12,517 bases of DNA from contig SVEW01000068.1 of NCBI GenBank assembly GCA_015057205.1, positions 1 to 12,517 on the forward strand, read 5' to 3'. The number at the start of each line of letters is the position of its first letter. Position 1 is the stretch's first letter. The stretch comes from Lachnospiraceae bacterium. Its GTDB lineage: Bacteria > Bacillota > Clostridia > Lachnospirales > Lachnospiraceae. The translations under genes and the position numbers were made by a program. The notes under the pieces are model-generated. The model was given only the letters and a program-made list of their open reading frames with translations, searched no databases and had not been told where the DNA came from. This document shows, piece after piece, positions 6,245 through 12,517 of the stretch.

Positions 6245-6436
6245 TTACCGACAATATTCAGGGTATTGTCGCAATATTCTTAGTGGCAACTCTCCGTGTC
6301 CATGGCAACTATGTCCCTCGCCATGCGCTTCATCATGATGTGAACAGTTCGCTTCACCACAAGCAGAAAGAGTTCCTGCCAAAAATGCATCCACCACCTC
6401 ATCGGTGTTTCCGCTTGCGCCGGCATAAAGCTGGTA
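6245..6436 (-). pseudogene. C-terminal remnant of a NifX-family protein
   Basis: The 63 codons directly after the lipoprotein stop, in the same frame, read as the end of a dinitrogenase iron-molybdenum cofactor (NifX/NifB, PF02579) family protein. They show LYAGASGNTDEVVDAFLAGTL followed by a Cys/His-rich tail (CSHHDEAHGEGHSCHGHG), the layout of small clostridial members of this family. The N-terminal half, a start codon and a ribosome binding site are missing, and the sequence runs on 14 residues past the usual His-rich end to TAA. It is a decayed fragment cut off by a rearrangement whose junction lies near 6437. Family assignment rests on motif recognition only. Confidence 0.72.
6249..6271. 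repeat. Inverted repeat in the NifX remnant tail
   Basis: CGACAATA (6249-6256) and TATTGTCG (6264-6271) are perfect 8-base arms around a 7-base loop. Neither strand has a T-run after it, so it is not a standard terminator. ACAATATTC/GCAATATTC also recur as a direct repeat (6253-6259, 6272-6279 core). It could be an operator or a leftover of rearrangement. It is the only hairpin downstream of the five-gene operon that might stall its transcript. Confidence 0.35.
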
Positions 6437-7426
6437 TCACTTTAAGTATTCTTTCACATTTGAAGCATCCACCTTCTCAAACGGAACCCATAAATGCAAT
6501 TTATCCTCTGATAGTGATTTATAATCATGAATTGTTCCGCCCTTTGCTAATTCGATTGCCGCTTTTGCCGCTTCTGCTCCCTGTGATTCTGCCGGCTGAT
6601 ATACCGTAAATACCATCTCCCCTGCCAAAATAGCTTCACATCCATCCTTAGTCGCATCCACACCTAGAATTGGAACCTTCTTAAGATCAATCTTGTTATC
6701 CTGACATGCCAGGATTGCACCTCTTGCCATCGCATCATTATTGCATGCAATTAAATCAAATTTTATTCCCTTACGTATGGCAAAATCAACTTCTTCTCTT
6801 GCCTTATCGGTATCAAAATCTGCAAAATCTTCAAACACATAATTTATCTTTTTCCCGCTGGCATTTAATCCTTCTTTTAACGTTTTTGTTCTGCCTACCG
6901 TAGCTGTATGCCCATCTAGCCCCTTTAATAGCAACACATTGATTTCGTCTTTCGAAGCGAATTGGTTCAAAATATATTCTGCTTGAAGTTCTCCTGCTAC
7001 CCCCTCATCGGATGCACAATATACATACTTATCCTCCTTCAAGGTAGCATCATCCGGTGCATCGTTGCAAAATATGATGGGAAGGTCTCCTGCTGCAGCT
7101 TCTAATTGTCGCGCGGTAGATGCATCTTCCGGTATACACATGATTGCACTGTATCCCTTGCTTTTGGCATTTTTTATTTGTTCAATCTGTTCTTCTAACG
7201 AATGCTTGGCATATGCACACTCTACAACTGCACCAACACTTGATGCATATTCCTGTGCTCCTTCTGCCAGCATATCTCTAAAGGCATTGCCCTCTTCTTG
7301 AGAATAGGTAAACATAATTTTCACGCCATCACCTGCTGAAGAAGACTTTTTTGAAGAAGAAAAGCCACAACCGGAAATACAAACTGTTAATAATAATATA
7401 ATTACCCATAGTATTGTTTTTTTCAT
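6437..7426 (-). CDS. Sugar-type substrate-binding lipoprotein, orphan
   Basis: The 329-aa protein has a lipoprotein signal (MKK, hydrophobic 5-18, lipobox ISGC with Cys20) and a Ser/Lys-rich linker, so it is tethered outside the membrane. Residues about 35-320 form a periplasmic-binding-protein fold of the ribose/galactose type (Peripla_BP_4). Family motifs are KGLDGHTATVGRTKTLKEGL (168-187), CNNDAMARGA (228-237), and VPILGVDATKDGCEAI (251-266) ending in TVYQ. No permease or ATPase gene accompanies it. AAAGGAG at 7442-7436, 9 bases from the ATG, overlaps the chemoreceptor stop codon (14-base gap), so the two are co-transcribed. This suggests that the protein delivers a ligand to the chemoreceptor, as sugar- and AI-2-binding proteins do in enteric bacteria, or to the phosphatase sensor; that is inference. 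Sugar identity cannot be told. The 3' side is rearranged (NifX remnant in frame after the stop). Confidence 0.88.
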   Translation of the reverse strand: MKKTILWVIILLLTVCISGCGFSSSKKSSSAGDGVKIMFTYSQEEGNAFRDMLAEGAQEYASSVGAVVECAYAKHSLEEQIEQIKNAKSKGYSAIMCIPEDASTARQLEAAAGDLPIIFCNDAPDDATLKEDKYVYCASDEGVAGELQAEYILNQFASKDEINVLLLKGLDGHTATVGRTKTLKEGLNASGKKINYVFEDFADFDTDKAREEVDFAIRKGIKFDLIACNNDAMARGAILACQDNKIDLKKVPILGVDATKDGCEAILAGEMVFTVYQPAESQGAEAAKAAIELAKGGTIHDYKSLSEDKLHLWVPFEKVDASNVKEYLK

Positions 7427-7440
7427 CTTGATTGTCTCCT

Positions 7441-9426
7441 TTATATCTTGAATTGATTTACTTGCTTGTCTAATTCTGTTGAAGTTGACGCAAGCATTTC
7501 CGATTCTTTTGCAACCTGCTCACTATTACTTGTTAGCATTGATGACTGCTTAACTATTTCTTCTGATGTCGCTAAAATCAGTTCAGCGCTTGCTGCCTGC
7601 TCCTCAGAAATAGCCGCTACATCTGTTGCAACCGCATCTACTTCTCCTACTTTTTCAATCATATCAGCAACCAGCCCATTCGTCTGCTGAATATTTTGAT
7701 AAATTAGGCTAAATGTATCAACCGCATTGTTGATATATCCGCTGCTTTCATCAATGCTTTTTACACTTTCTTCTGCTTTCTTTTCCGCATCCTTTACTAA
7801 ATTGTCGATTCCTACAACAAGTTCTGTTATCTGCTGAACAGAATTAGTACTTGTTTGAGCTAATTTACCAATCTCATTTGCTACAACGGCAAATCCTTTT
7901 CCTGTTTCGCCCGCTCTGGCCGCCTCAATGGATGCATTAAGTGATAATAGATTTGTTTCTTCTGCAATGCTGCCAATTAATTTTACAATATCCGTAATCT
8001 CATTAGATGCAACGCCTACATCGTTTATTGCTGTCTGAAGTTCATTAATGGATGTAATAATGATACCCATGGCATCACTAACTTTTTCCATCTCTTTCTG
8101 CCCCTTATTAGCAACCGTTACGGTCTCCGACATCTGCTGGCTTACACTCTCGCCATTCGTCCTTGTATCGGTTACAACCATCGCCAGTGTCGTTGCACTA
8201 TTGGCAATTTCATTTATTGAACTTGCCAACCCGTCTACGGTTTTATTCAACCCCTGCATTGACGTCTCTTGTAATTTCGATGCATCATACAACTCCTTCG
8301 ATACTTTATTACTTTCATCGGCCTGGTTATTTAAATTGACTGCAATTTTTCCTATTTTACTTATCAGTCCCTGCATTGTACCTGCAAACTCTCTGATTCC
8401 CTCTGACATGAAGGAAATTTCGTTATTTCCTTTTACCTTAACCTCCATCGTAAAATCACCATTTGTCATGGTATTGATTACTCCTGAAAGCTTGTTTACA
8501 GGATTGATTAATATGTGAACGGTTCTTTCAATCAACAGGATTAAAATTAGTATTCCTACAATCACAAGAATTACCATTACTTTTCCAAGGGTTTGCACAT
8601 CGTTCAAAATAACGCTTGAAGGAATGAATGATACCAATATCCAATCGGTTCCATCCACTTCACAAAATGCTGTCATTTTTCCATTTAATTCTTTTGTTGA
8701 AAAATCAGATGAACTTATGGCCGCCTTAACGCCTTTGTAAAACTTATCAGAACTATAATCCGCTATATTGGCCCCTACTTTTGATGAATCTCGATTACTG
8801 ATAATCGTGCCTGTAGTGGATTGCACGAGAAACGTCTCTGCATTCTCCATCTCGACGTTAGAGTTTACAATGACGCTTATTTTATCAAGTGCAACATCGA
8901 CACCGATAACGCTTATTGTATCTTCGTCATTTTTAAGCATTCCCGTTACACTTATAACTTTTTCTCCTTTAGCATTTTCATACGGCTCACCGTATGCCAT
9001 GTTAATCCTGGTAGAGCCTTCCTTGTACCAGTTTGATGCTAAAACATCACTTTCCGATTTTGCTGAGCCTTTGCCGGTAATTAATCTTCCATCACTTCTA
9101 CCAACGTAAAATCCATCCTCAAATGTACTGCTATATCCAACTGTTCCATCTAAAATAGCCTTCAAAGTGTCTTCATTCGCATTTGCACATTCGATAGTAT
9201 TTTTTACAATTTTGAAGGAATCCAAATTATCCTTCATCCATGCTTCAATATCACTTTTTTGGCTTCTGATAGAAGTTTTCAATAATTCTTCTGCCTCTTT
9301 TCTTAAACTTTTTGAAGAAATCTGATACGATATTGCTACTAATGCAATCATCATAAACGCGACGATTGGAATAATAATCGCTAAAAGATTGAATTTTATA
9401 GAACCTCTTCGTTTCGCTTTTTCCAC
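7441..9426 (-). CDS. Methyl-accepting chemotaxis protein with dCache-like sensor
   Basis: The 661-aa chemoreceptor has TM1 (13-34), a large extracellular domain (about 36-278) with dCache features (GFYVGRSDGRLITG, NWYKEG, VIGVDVAL), TM2 (281-303), a HAMP domain (304-360) and a long cytoplasmic coiled-coil signalling domain. The conserved hairpin tip, which contacts CheA/CheW, lies about 486-523 (EETNLLSLNASIEAARAGE, then GKGFAVVANEI). The Arg expected two residues before W133-Y134 in amino-acid dCache receptors is Ser, so a canonical amino-acid ligand is not supported. There is no C-terminal CheR-tethering pentapeptide. The start is GTG at 9426, with GAGGAGG at 9444-9438 (11 bases); no ATG in frame is better placed. 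The gene follows the PreA-like gene by 37 bases and precedes the binding lipoprotein by 14, within one operon. Confidence 0.93.
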   Translation of the reverse strand: MEKAKRRGSIKFNLLAIIIPIVAFMMIALVAISYQISSKSLRKEAEELLKTSIRSQKSDIEAWMKDNLDSFKIVKNTIECANANEDTLKAILDGTVGYSSTFEDGFYVGRSDGRLITGKGSAKSESDVLASNWYKEGSTRINMAYGEPYENAKGEKVISVTGMLKNDEDTISVIGVDVALDKISVIVNSNVEMENAETFLVQSTTGTIISNRDSSKVGANIADYSSDKFYKGVKAAISSSDFSTKELNGKMTAFCEVDGTDWILVSFIPSSVILNDVQTLGKVMVILVIVGILILILLIERTVHILINPVNKLSGVINTMTNGDFTMEVKVKGNNEISFMSEGIREFAGTMQGLISKIGKIAVNLNNQADESNKVSKELYDASKLQETSMQGLNKTVDGLASSINEIANSATTLAMVVTDTRTNGESVSQQMSETVTVANKGQKEMEKVSDAMGIIITSINELQTAINDVGVASNEITDIVKLIGSIAEETNLLSLNASIEAARAGETGKGFAVVANEIGKLAQTSTNSVQQITELVVGIDNLVKDAEKKAEESVKSIDESSGYINNAVDTFSLIYQNIQQTNGLVADMIEKVGEVDAVATDVAAISEEQAASAELILATSEEIVKQSSMLTSNSEQVAKESEMLASTSTELDKQVNQFKI

Positions 9427-9463
9427 GCCTCACATTGCCTCCTCTTCGTATTTCTTTCATTGT

Positions 9464-10957
9464 TCATTTAATAATTCTCTTTTTCGCCGGTCGAATTGCC
9501 TTTTTCGGACAAACCAGAATGCACAAATGGCATCCAACACATTTGCTACCGTCAAGCTTCGGCCTGCGATTTTCAAAATGTATCGCCTGGTGTCCACCAT
9601 CCATACAGGAAATAATGCAACGTCCGCAACCAACACAAGTTTCTGCATCAAATTGTGGAAAGAGAATGCTGTCGCGCTCTAATACATCCGTGGTATCACT
9701 CACTGTATTTAATCCGGCACCTACAATATCTTTCACCGAAGCAATCCCCATCTGATGAAGATAATAATTTAAACCTGCCTTCAGATCATCAATGATTCGA
9801 TATCCATACTGCATTACTGCAGTCGTCACCTGAATGGACCCTGCACCAAGCAGTATAAATTCCAGCGCATCCCGCCAGGTCTCTATACCTCCCATGCCGC
9901 TGATATGCATGCCTTGCAACGCTTTGTTTTTTCCTAATTCCGCAATAAAACGCAACGCAATGGGCTTTACGGCATTTCCGCTGTATCCGCCAATGGCAGA
10001 CTGCCCCTTTACTGCCGGTGCCGACACAAAGGTGTACGGATTTACGCCGACGATACTTTTTATGGTATTAATTGCCGCCAGACCATCCGCTCCTCCTCGA
10101 AGTGCCGCTTCTGCAGCAAGACTCATGTTCGCTACATTTGGTGTCAACTTGGCAAGCACCGGAATCTTAACTCCCCGCTTCGCCGCTTTGGTATACCTTT
10201 CAACCAATTCCGGAATCTGGCCGATGTCAGATCCTAAACCATCTTCCTGCATATTCGGGCAGGAAAAATTAAGTTCTATTGCATCTGCGCCATTTTTCTC
10301 GCACTCTCTTGCCAGTTCTTCCCACTCTGCCTCATCCTGCCCCATGATGGATGCTAAAATAAACTTTGTGGGATACTTCTCTTTCAAGCGTCGGAAAATC
10401 TCCATATTCTCCGCCACACTATGATCAGAAAGCTGTTCTATATTTTTAAACCCCATAATGGTTCCATTATCGCCATAAGTAGCCGCAAAACGTGGAGATG
10501 CTTCGTGAATATCAAAGGAGCAGATGGTTTTAAAACAAGCTCCGGCCCATCCGGTTTCAAAAGCTCGCGCACACATTTCGTAAGTAGACGCTACTACTGA
10601 AGAAGATAGTAAAAACGGGTTTTCCAATGGCACACCGCACAGATCACAAGCCAGACGCTCCTCATCCTTCGGTAGTGCAATCTCGGCTTTTCCCCGAACC
10701 TCTTCCATTAATGTGGTCATTATCTTGCGAATCGGCACGTTTGGCGTACTAACACACTCCTGCTCACAAGGCGCACTACAGGTAAAGCACGGATTATCCT
10801 TAGGAAGTTTTAATGCCGCCACATCCTGATTATCAAACCAAATGCTCCGAAGTGCCTCTGCCGGATGCATCTGCTTACAGGATGACGTGCAAGGTGCCTC
10901 ATGACAAAGCATACATGTAATAATATTCGAGCGTGTAAGTATGTTTTTTTGTAACAT
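9464..10957 (-). CDS. PreA-like dihydropyrimidine dehydrogenase with extra Fe-S cysteines
   Basis: The 497-aa protein has three parts. Residues 1-75 carry eight cysteines in two sets, C15/C18/C23/C27 and C57/C60/C64/C68, resembling the helical Fe-S domain I of mammalian DPD and GltD-type subunits. Residues about 102-425 are a dihydroorotate-dehydrogenase-type FMN barrel with NFSCPN (230-235), giving the catalytic Cys233 typical of dihydropyrimidine dehydrogenases instead of the Ser of some DHODs. Residues 441-484 hold two ferredoxin motifs, C441/C444/C447/C451 and C473/C476/C479/C483. PreA enzymes reduce uracil or thymine using NAD(P)H, with PreT supplying the FAD/NADPH domains. Here domain I is attached but those domains are absent, and no preT is visible. 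ATG 10957 is chosen for its GGAGG 8 bases upstream; an upstream TTG frame lacks one. It lies 34 bases after the kinase gene in an operon of signalling genes. Real substrate uncertain. Confidence 0.85.
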   Translation of the reverse strand: MLQKNILTRSNIITCMLCHEAPCTSSCKQMHPAEALRSIWFDNQDVAALKLPKDNPCFTCSAPCEQECVSTPNVPIRKIMTTLMEEVRGKAEIALPKDEERLACDLCGVPLENPFLLSSSVVASTYEMCARAFETGWAGACFKTICSFDIHEASPRFAATYGDNGTIMGFKNIEQLSDHSVAENMEIFRRLKEKYPTKFILASIMGQDEAEWEELARECEKNGADAIELNFSCPNMQEDGLGSDIGQIPELVERYTKAAKRGVKIPVLAKLTPNVANMSLAAEAALRGGADGLAAINTIKSIVGVNPYTFVSAPAVKGQSAIGGYSGNAVKPIALRFIAELGKNKALQGMHISGMGGIETWRDALEFILLGAGSIQVTTAVMQYGYRIIDDLKAGLNYYLHQMGIASVKDIVGAGLNTVSDTTDVLERDSILFPQFDAETCVGCGRCIISCMDGGHQAIHFENRRPKLDGSKCVGCHLCILVCPKKAIRPAKKRIIK

Positions 10958-10991
10958 GAATGATTCCTCCTTCCTCCACCGCAAGTTTCAT

Positions 10992-11423
10992 TTACCCAAG
11001 CCGTCTTTCCATTTTAAAAACATTCCTATTGTCCTGCCGCTCATAGGACACCGCATCCATGCTCTTTTTAACCATATAGATGCCAAGCCCGCCAATTGGT
11101 CTTTCTTGCGCAGATAACGTAATATCCGGATCCACCTTCGCCAACGGATTATACGGCACCCCTTCGTCCGTCAAGGTTACGCAAATCCGTTTACCATCCT
11201 CAGCCTCTATTACGTCCAACGCAATCTGCGCTGTCCTTTGCTCCATTGCTATATCTGTTCCCTCATAAGCATAATTTGCAATATTGACAAACATCTCTTC
11301 CAACGCAACACATAACTGCATAGATGCTTTGGGAGATGCCCCTGCCTCTTCTAAAAAAGCTTCCATAAAAGCAATCACACTATTTAAGTTATCCGTCTTT
11401 GCTTCTACACTTATTTCCTTCAT
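10992..11423 (-). CDS. RsbW/SpoIIAB-like ATP-binding protein (anti-sigma-factor kinase family)
   Basis: The 143-aa protein is a single HATPase_c_2 domain of the GHKL family. The N-box is E42-E43-M-F-V-N47-I-A-N50 (Mg-ATP binding), the G1 box is D86-E-G88, and the G2 glycine loop is GGLGIYMVKK (111-120). In partner-switching systems such proteins phosphorylate a STAS anti-sigma antagonist on Ser and bind a sigma factor or other target; the neighbouring PP2C phosphatase reverses the step. ATG at 11423 overlaps the phosphatase stop (ATGA), implying translational coupling. A frame open 8 codons further upstream (11447) has no ribosome binding site. No STAS protein or sigma factor is encoded in the window, so the target is unknown. 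Confidence 0.9.
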   Translation of the reverse strand: MKEISVEAKTDNLNSVIAFMEAFLEEAGASPKASMQLCVALEEMFVNIANYAYEGTDIAMEQRTAQIALDVIEAEDGKRICVTLTDEGVPYNPLAKVDPDITLSAQERPIGGLGIYMVKKSMDAVSYERQDNRNVFKMERRLG

Positions 11424-12517
11424 GCTCCTTCTTCCTTTCCAAACCATGCAATACCCAGCATGGTAATATCATCAAACTGCGGTGCCTCTTTTACAAAGGT
11501 GTCAATGCCCTCTTTTACATTCTGTAAAAGTTTTTCAGGCTTTGCAACCGGTTCCTTATTTAACGCCTCTAACATTCTTTCATCTCCGAAAAGTTCATTA
11601 TTTGCATCCGTCGCCTCTGCCACGCCATCGGTATAGACATATAAGCAGTCCCCCGGATGAAGTTCGAATTCATGCTCCCTGAAAGGAATTCCTCCCATGG
11701 TTGCCACAGCCGGAGAATGACGATATTTCACAAGCTCCCATTTTCCACCTGCACGTCGAAGGGCCGGGTGTTCGTGTCCTGCATTGGCAGCCAATCCTCT
11801 TCCTGTAGAAACCTCGATAATTGCTAACCATACCGTTACAAAAAGCTCTGCTTCATTTCCCTCACACAACTGATCGTTCACATCGGCAAGTACCTCTGCA
11901 GGTGTTCCGCCCATCTGTGCCCGGTTCTTAATCAACGTTTTAGCAATTACCATAAACAAGGCCGCCGGAACTCCTTTTCCCGACACATCCGCCATAACCA
12001 ATGCCAAATGATCATCGTCGACAAAAAAGAAATCGTAAAAGTCGCCTCCCACCTCTTTTGCCGGTGTCATAGTGGCATAGATATCAAATTCTGTGCGTTC
12101 CGGAAACGCCGGGAAAATACGTGGCAGCATATCTGCCTGAATCTGGGTTGCAACATTAAGTTCCGCTCCGATTCTTTCCTTTTCCGCTGTAACTCTACGA
12201 ATATTCTCCATATAGTCTTTCAGATTATCCTGCATCTCGTTAAACCGGGCTGCAAGCTGACCAACTTCATCTTTTGACTGTACTTCAATCTTTTGCTCAA
12301 AATTTCCCTCGCCAATTTCTCTGACGCTGCTTGTCAGTTTTTGGATTGGTCTGGTAATCGTTCCCGCAACCGCAAAGGACAACATGATAACCACAATTCC
12401 GATAATAGCAAAATAAAGCATAAACACGCGAAAGATCTGAAACAGTCTTTTCTGCATCTGCTTCTGGGAGGTTTCCGTAAGCTTATCACTTTCTGCCTTT
12501 GCCAAAACTGCCGGTTT
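11420..12517 (-). CDS. Membrane HAMP-SpoIIE/PP2C serine phosphatase (5' end outside window)
   Basis: The frame is open to the right edge; 365 residues are visible and the N-terminus is missing. A TTG at 12505-12503 is not a credible start. Visible residues 1-24 are probably the end of an extracellular sensor, 25-52 a membrane segment, 53-107 a HAMP domain, about 108-128 a coiled linker, and 129-361 a SpoIIE/RsbU-type PP2C phosphatase. Metal-binding acidic motifs are intact: GGDFYD (D159, D162), ADVSGKG (D177), YTDGVAEA (D297) and QFDDITML (D349, D350). Such proteins dephosphorylate a phospho-Ser STAS partner when an outside signal arrives. The downstream kinase-like gene overlaps by the ATGA stop/start, pairing the two opposing activities. 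The missing N-terminus likely has a second membrane helix and a Cache-type sensor, by analogy with the family. Confidence 0.93.
   Translation of the reverse strand, partial: KPAVLAKAESDKLTETSQKQMQKRLFQIFRVFMLYFAIIGIVVIMLSFAVAGTITRPIQKLTSSVREIGEGNFEQKIEVQSKDEVGQLAARFNEMQDNLKDYMENIRRVTAEKERIGAELNVATQIQADMLPRIFPAFPERTEFDIYATMTPAKEVGGDFYDFFFVDDDHLALVMADVSGKGVPAALFMVIAKTLIKNRAQMGGTPAEVLADVNDQLCEGNEAELFVTVWLAIIEVSTGRGLAANAGHEHPALRRAGGKWELVKYRHSPAVATMGGIPFREHEFELHPGDCLYVYTDGVAEATDANNELFGDERMLEALNKEPVAKPEKLLQNVKEGIDTFVKEAPQFDDITMLGIAWFGKEEGA

Larger units (their letters stand above)
5439..6436. other. Gene-poor region with gene remnants and candidate RNAs
   Basis: Nearly 1 kb between two minus-strand transcription units lacks any intact recognised protein gene. 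It is AT-rich apart from the remnants. Its recognisable contents, listed separately, are a DUF3298-like C-terminal fragment (plus), a candidate small RNA with terminator (plus), a promoter plus hairpin (minus) and a NifX-family C-terminal fragment (minus). Open frames crossing it (for example 6120-5866 on the minus strand) have odd composition and no family resemblance. I see nothing interpretable in 5524-5592 or 6188-6244. Confidence 0.6.

Noticed and set aside
6245..6439. TGA at the end of the lipoprotein gene read as selenocysteine or by readthrough into a Cys/His-rich extension
   Set aside because: The extension matches the tail of a different family (NifX type) and the lipoprotein already ends where its family does, so a rearrangement junction explains it more simply. 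No selenocysteine-insertion hairpin was evident.
6223..6609. Plus-strand frame of 128 codons
   Set aside because: It is antisense to the NifX remnant and the 3' end of the lipoprotein gene, lacks a ribosome binding site and resembles nothing.
7441..9426. Amino-acid-sensing dCache assignment for the chemoreceptor
   Set aside because: The Trp-Tyr pair is present but the expected Arg two residues before it is Ser, so the canonical ligand motif is incomplete.
10958..10984. TTG start nine codons upstream for the PreA-like protein
   Set aside because: The downstream ATG has an ideal GGAGG 8 bases away; that site itself would be coding if the TTG were used.
1..12517. CRISPR arrays, insertion sequences, phage genes, tRNA or rRNA
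   Set aside because: No regularly spaced repeats, transposase or integrase motifs, terminal inverted repeats or tRNA-like cloverleaf were seen on either strand.

Overview
The window looks like chromosomal DNA of a low-to-moderate-GC, motile Gram-positive anaerobe of the Clostridia, most likely Lachnospiraceae. The grounds are strong AGGAGG-type ribosome binding sites before every intact gene, Sec- and lipobox-exported proteins, a chemoreceptor, a BspA-type leucine-rich secreted protein and an Fe-S-rich oxidoreductase. This placement is inferred from gene content, not from a marker gene.

Left part (1-5438). Two stem-loops close an upstream transcript. A plus-strand half-size ABC exporter follows (210-1805) with its own promoter. 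It converges on a minus-strand pair of secreted-protein genes and shares a hairpin terminator with them; the stop codon of the 788-aa gene lies in the loop of that hairpin. The upstream gene of the pair encodes a 387-aa protein with about three PPC-like beta-sandwich modules. The downstream gene encodes a 788-aa protein with a short LRR_5/BspA segment and six Asp-box-like turns, which suggests a beta-propeller. An intrinsic terminator sits between the two and would lower expression of the second.

Middle part (5439-6436). About 1 kb holds no intact gene. It contains two decayed gene ends: a DUF3298/RsiV-like C-terminus on the plus strand and a NifX-family (dinitrogenase iron-molybdenum cofactor family) C-terminus on the minus strand. 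The second continues in frame directly after the stop codon of the neighbouring lipoprotein gene. Between them lie a strong candidate for a small regulatory RNA (about 5950-6046, plus strand), with two hairpins exposing C-runs, an anti-Shine-Dalgarno stretch and an intrinsic terminator, and a minus-strand promoter followed by a long hairpin.

Right part (6437-12517). Five minus-strand genes are packed like one operon whose promoter lies beyond the right edge: a membrane HAMP-SpoIIE/PP2C phosphatase (5' end outside the window), an RsbW/SpoIIAB-like ATP-binding protein joined by an ATGA overlap, a dihydropyrimidine-dehydrogenase-like (PreA) protein with extra N-terminal Fe-S cysteines, a dCache-type chemoreceptor, and an orphan sugar-type substrate-binding lipoprotein. 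The arrangement suggests extracellular sensing: the lipoprotein may present a ligand to the chemoreceptor or to the phosphatase ectodomain, while phosphatase and kinase run a partner switch. The place of the flavin/Fe-S enzyme in this set is unexplained and is the most unusual feature of the window. No CRISPR array, insertion sequence, tRNA or rRNA was recognised.
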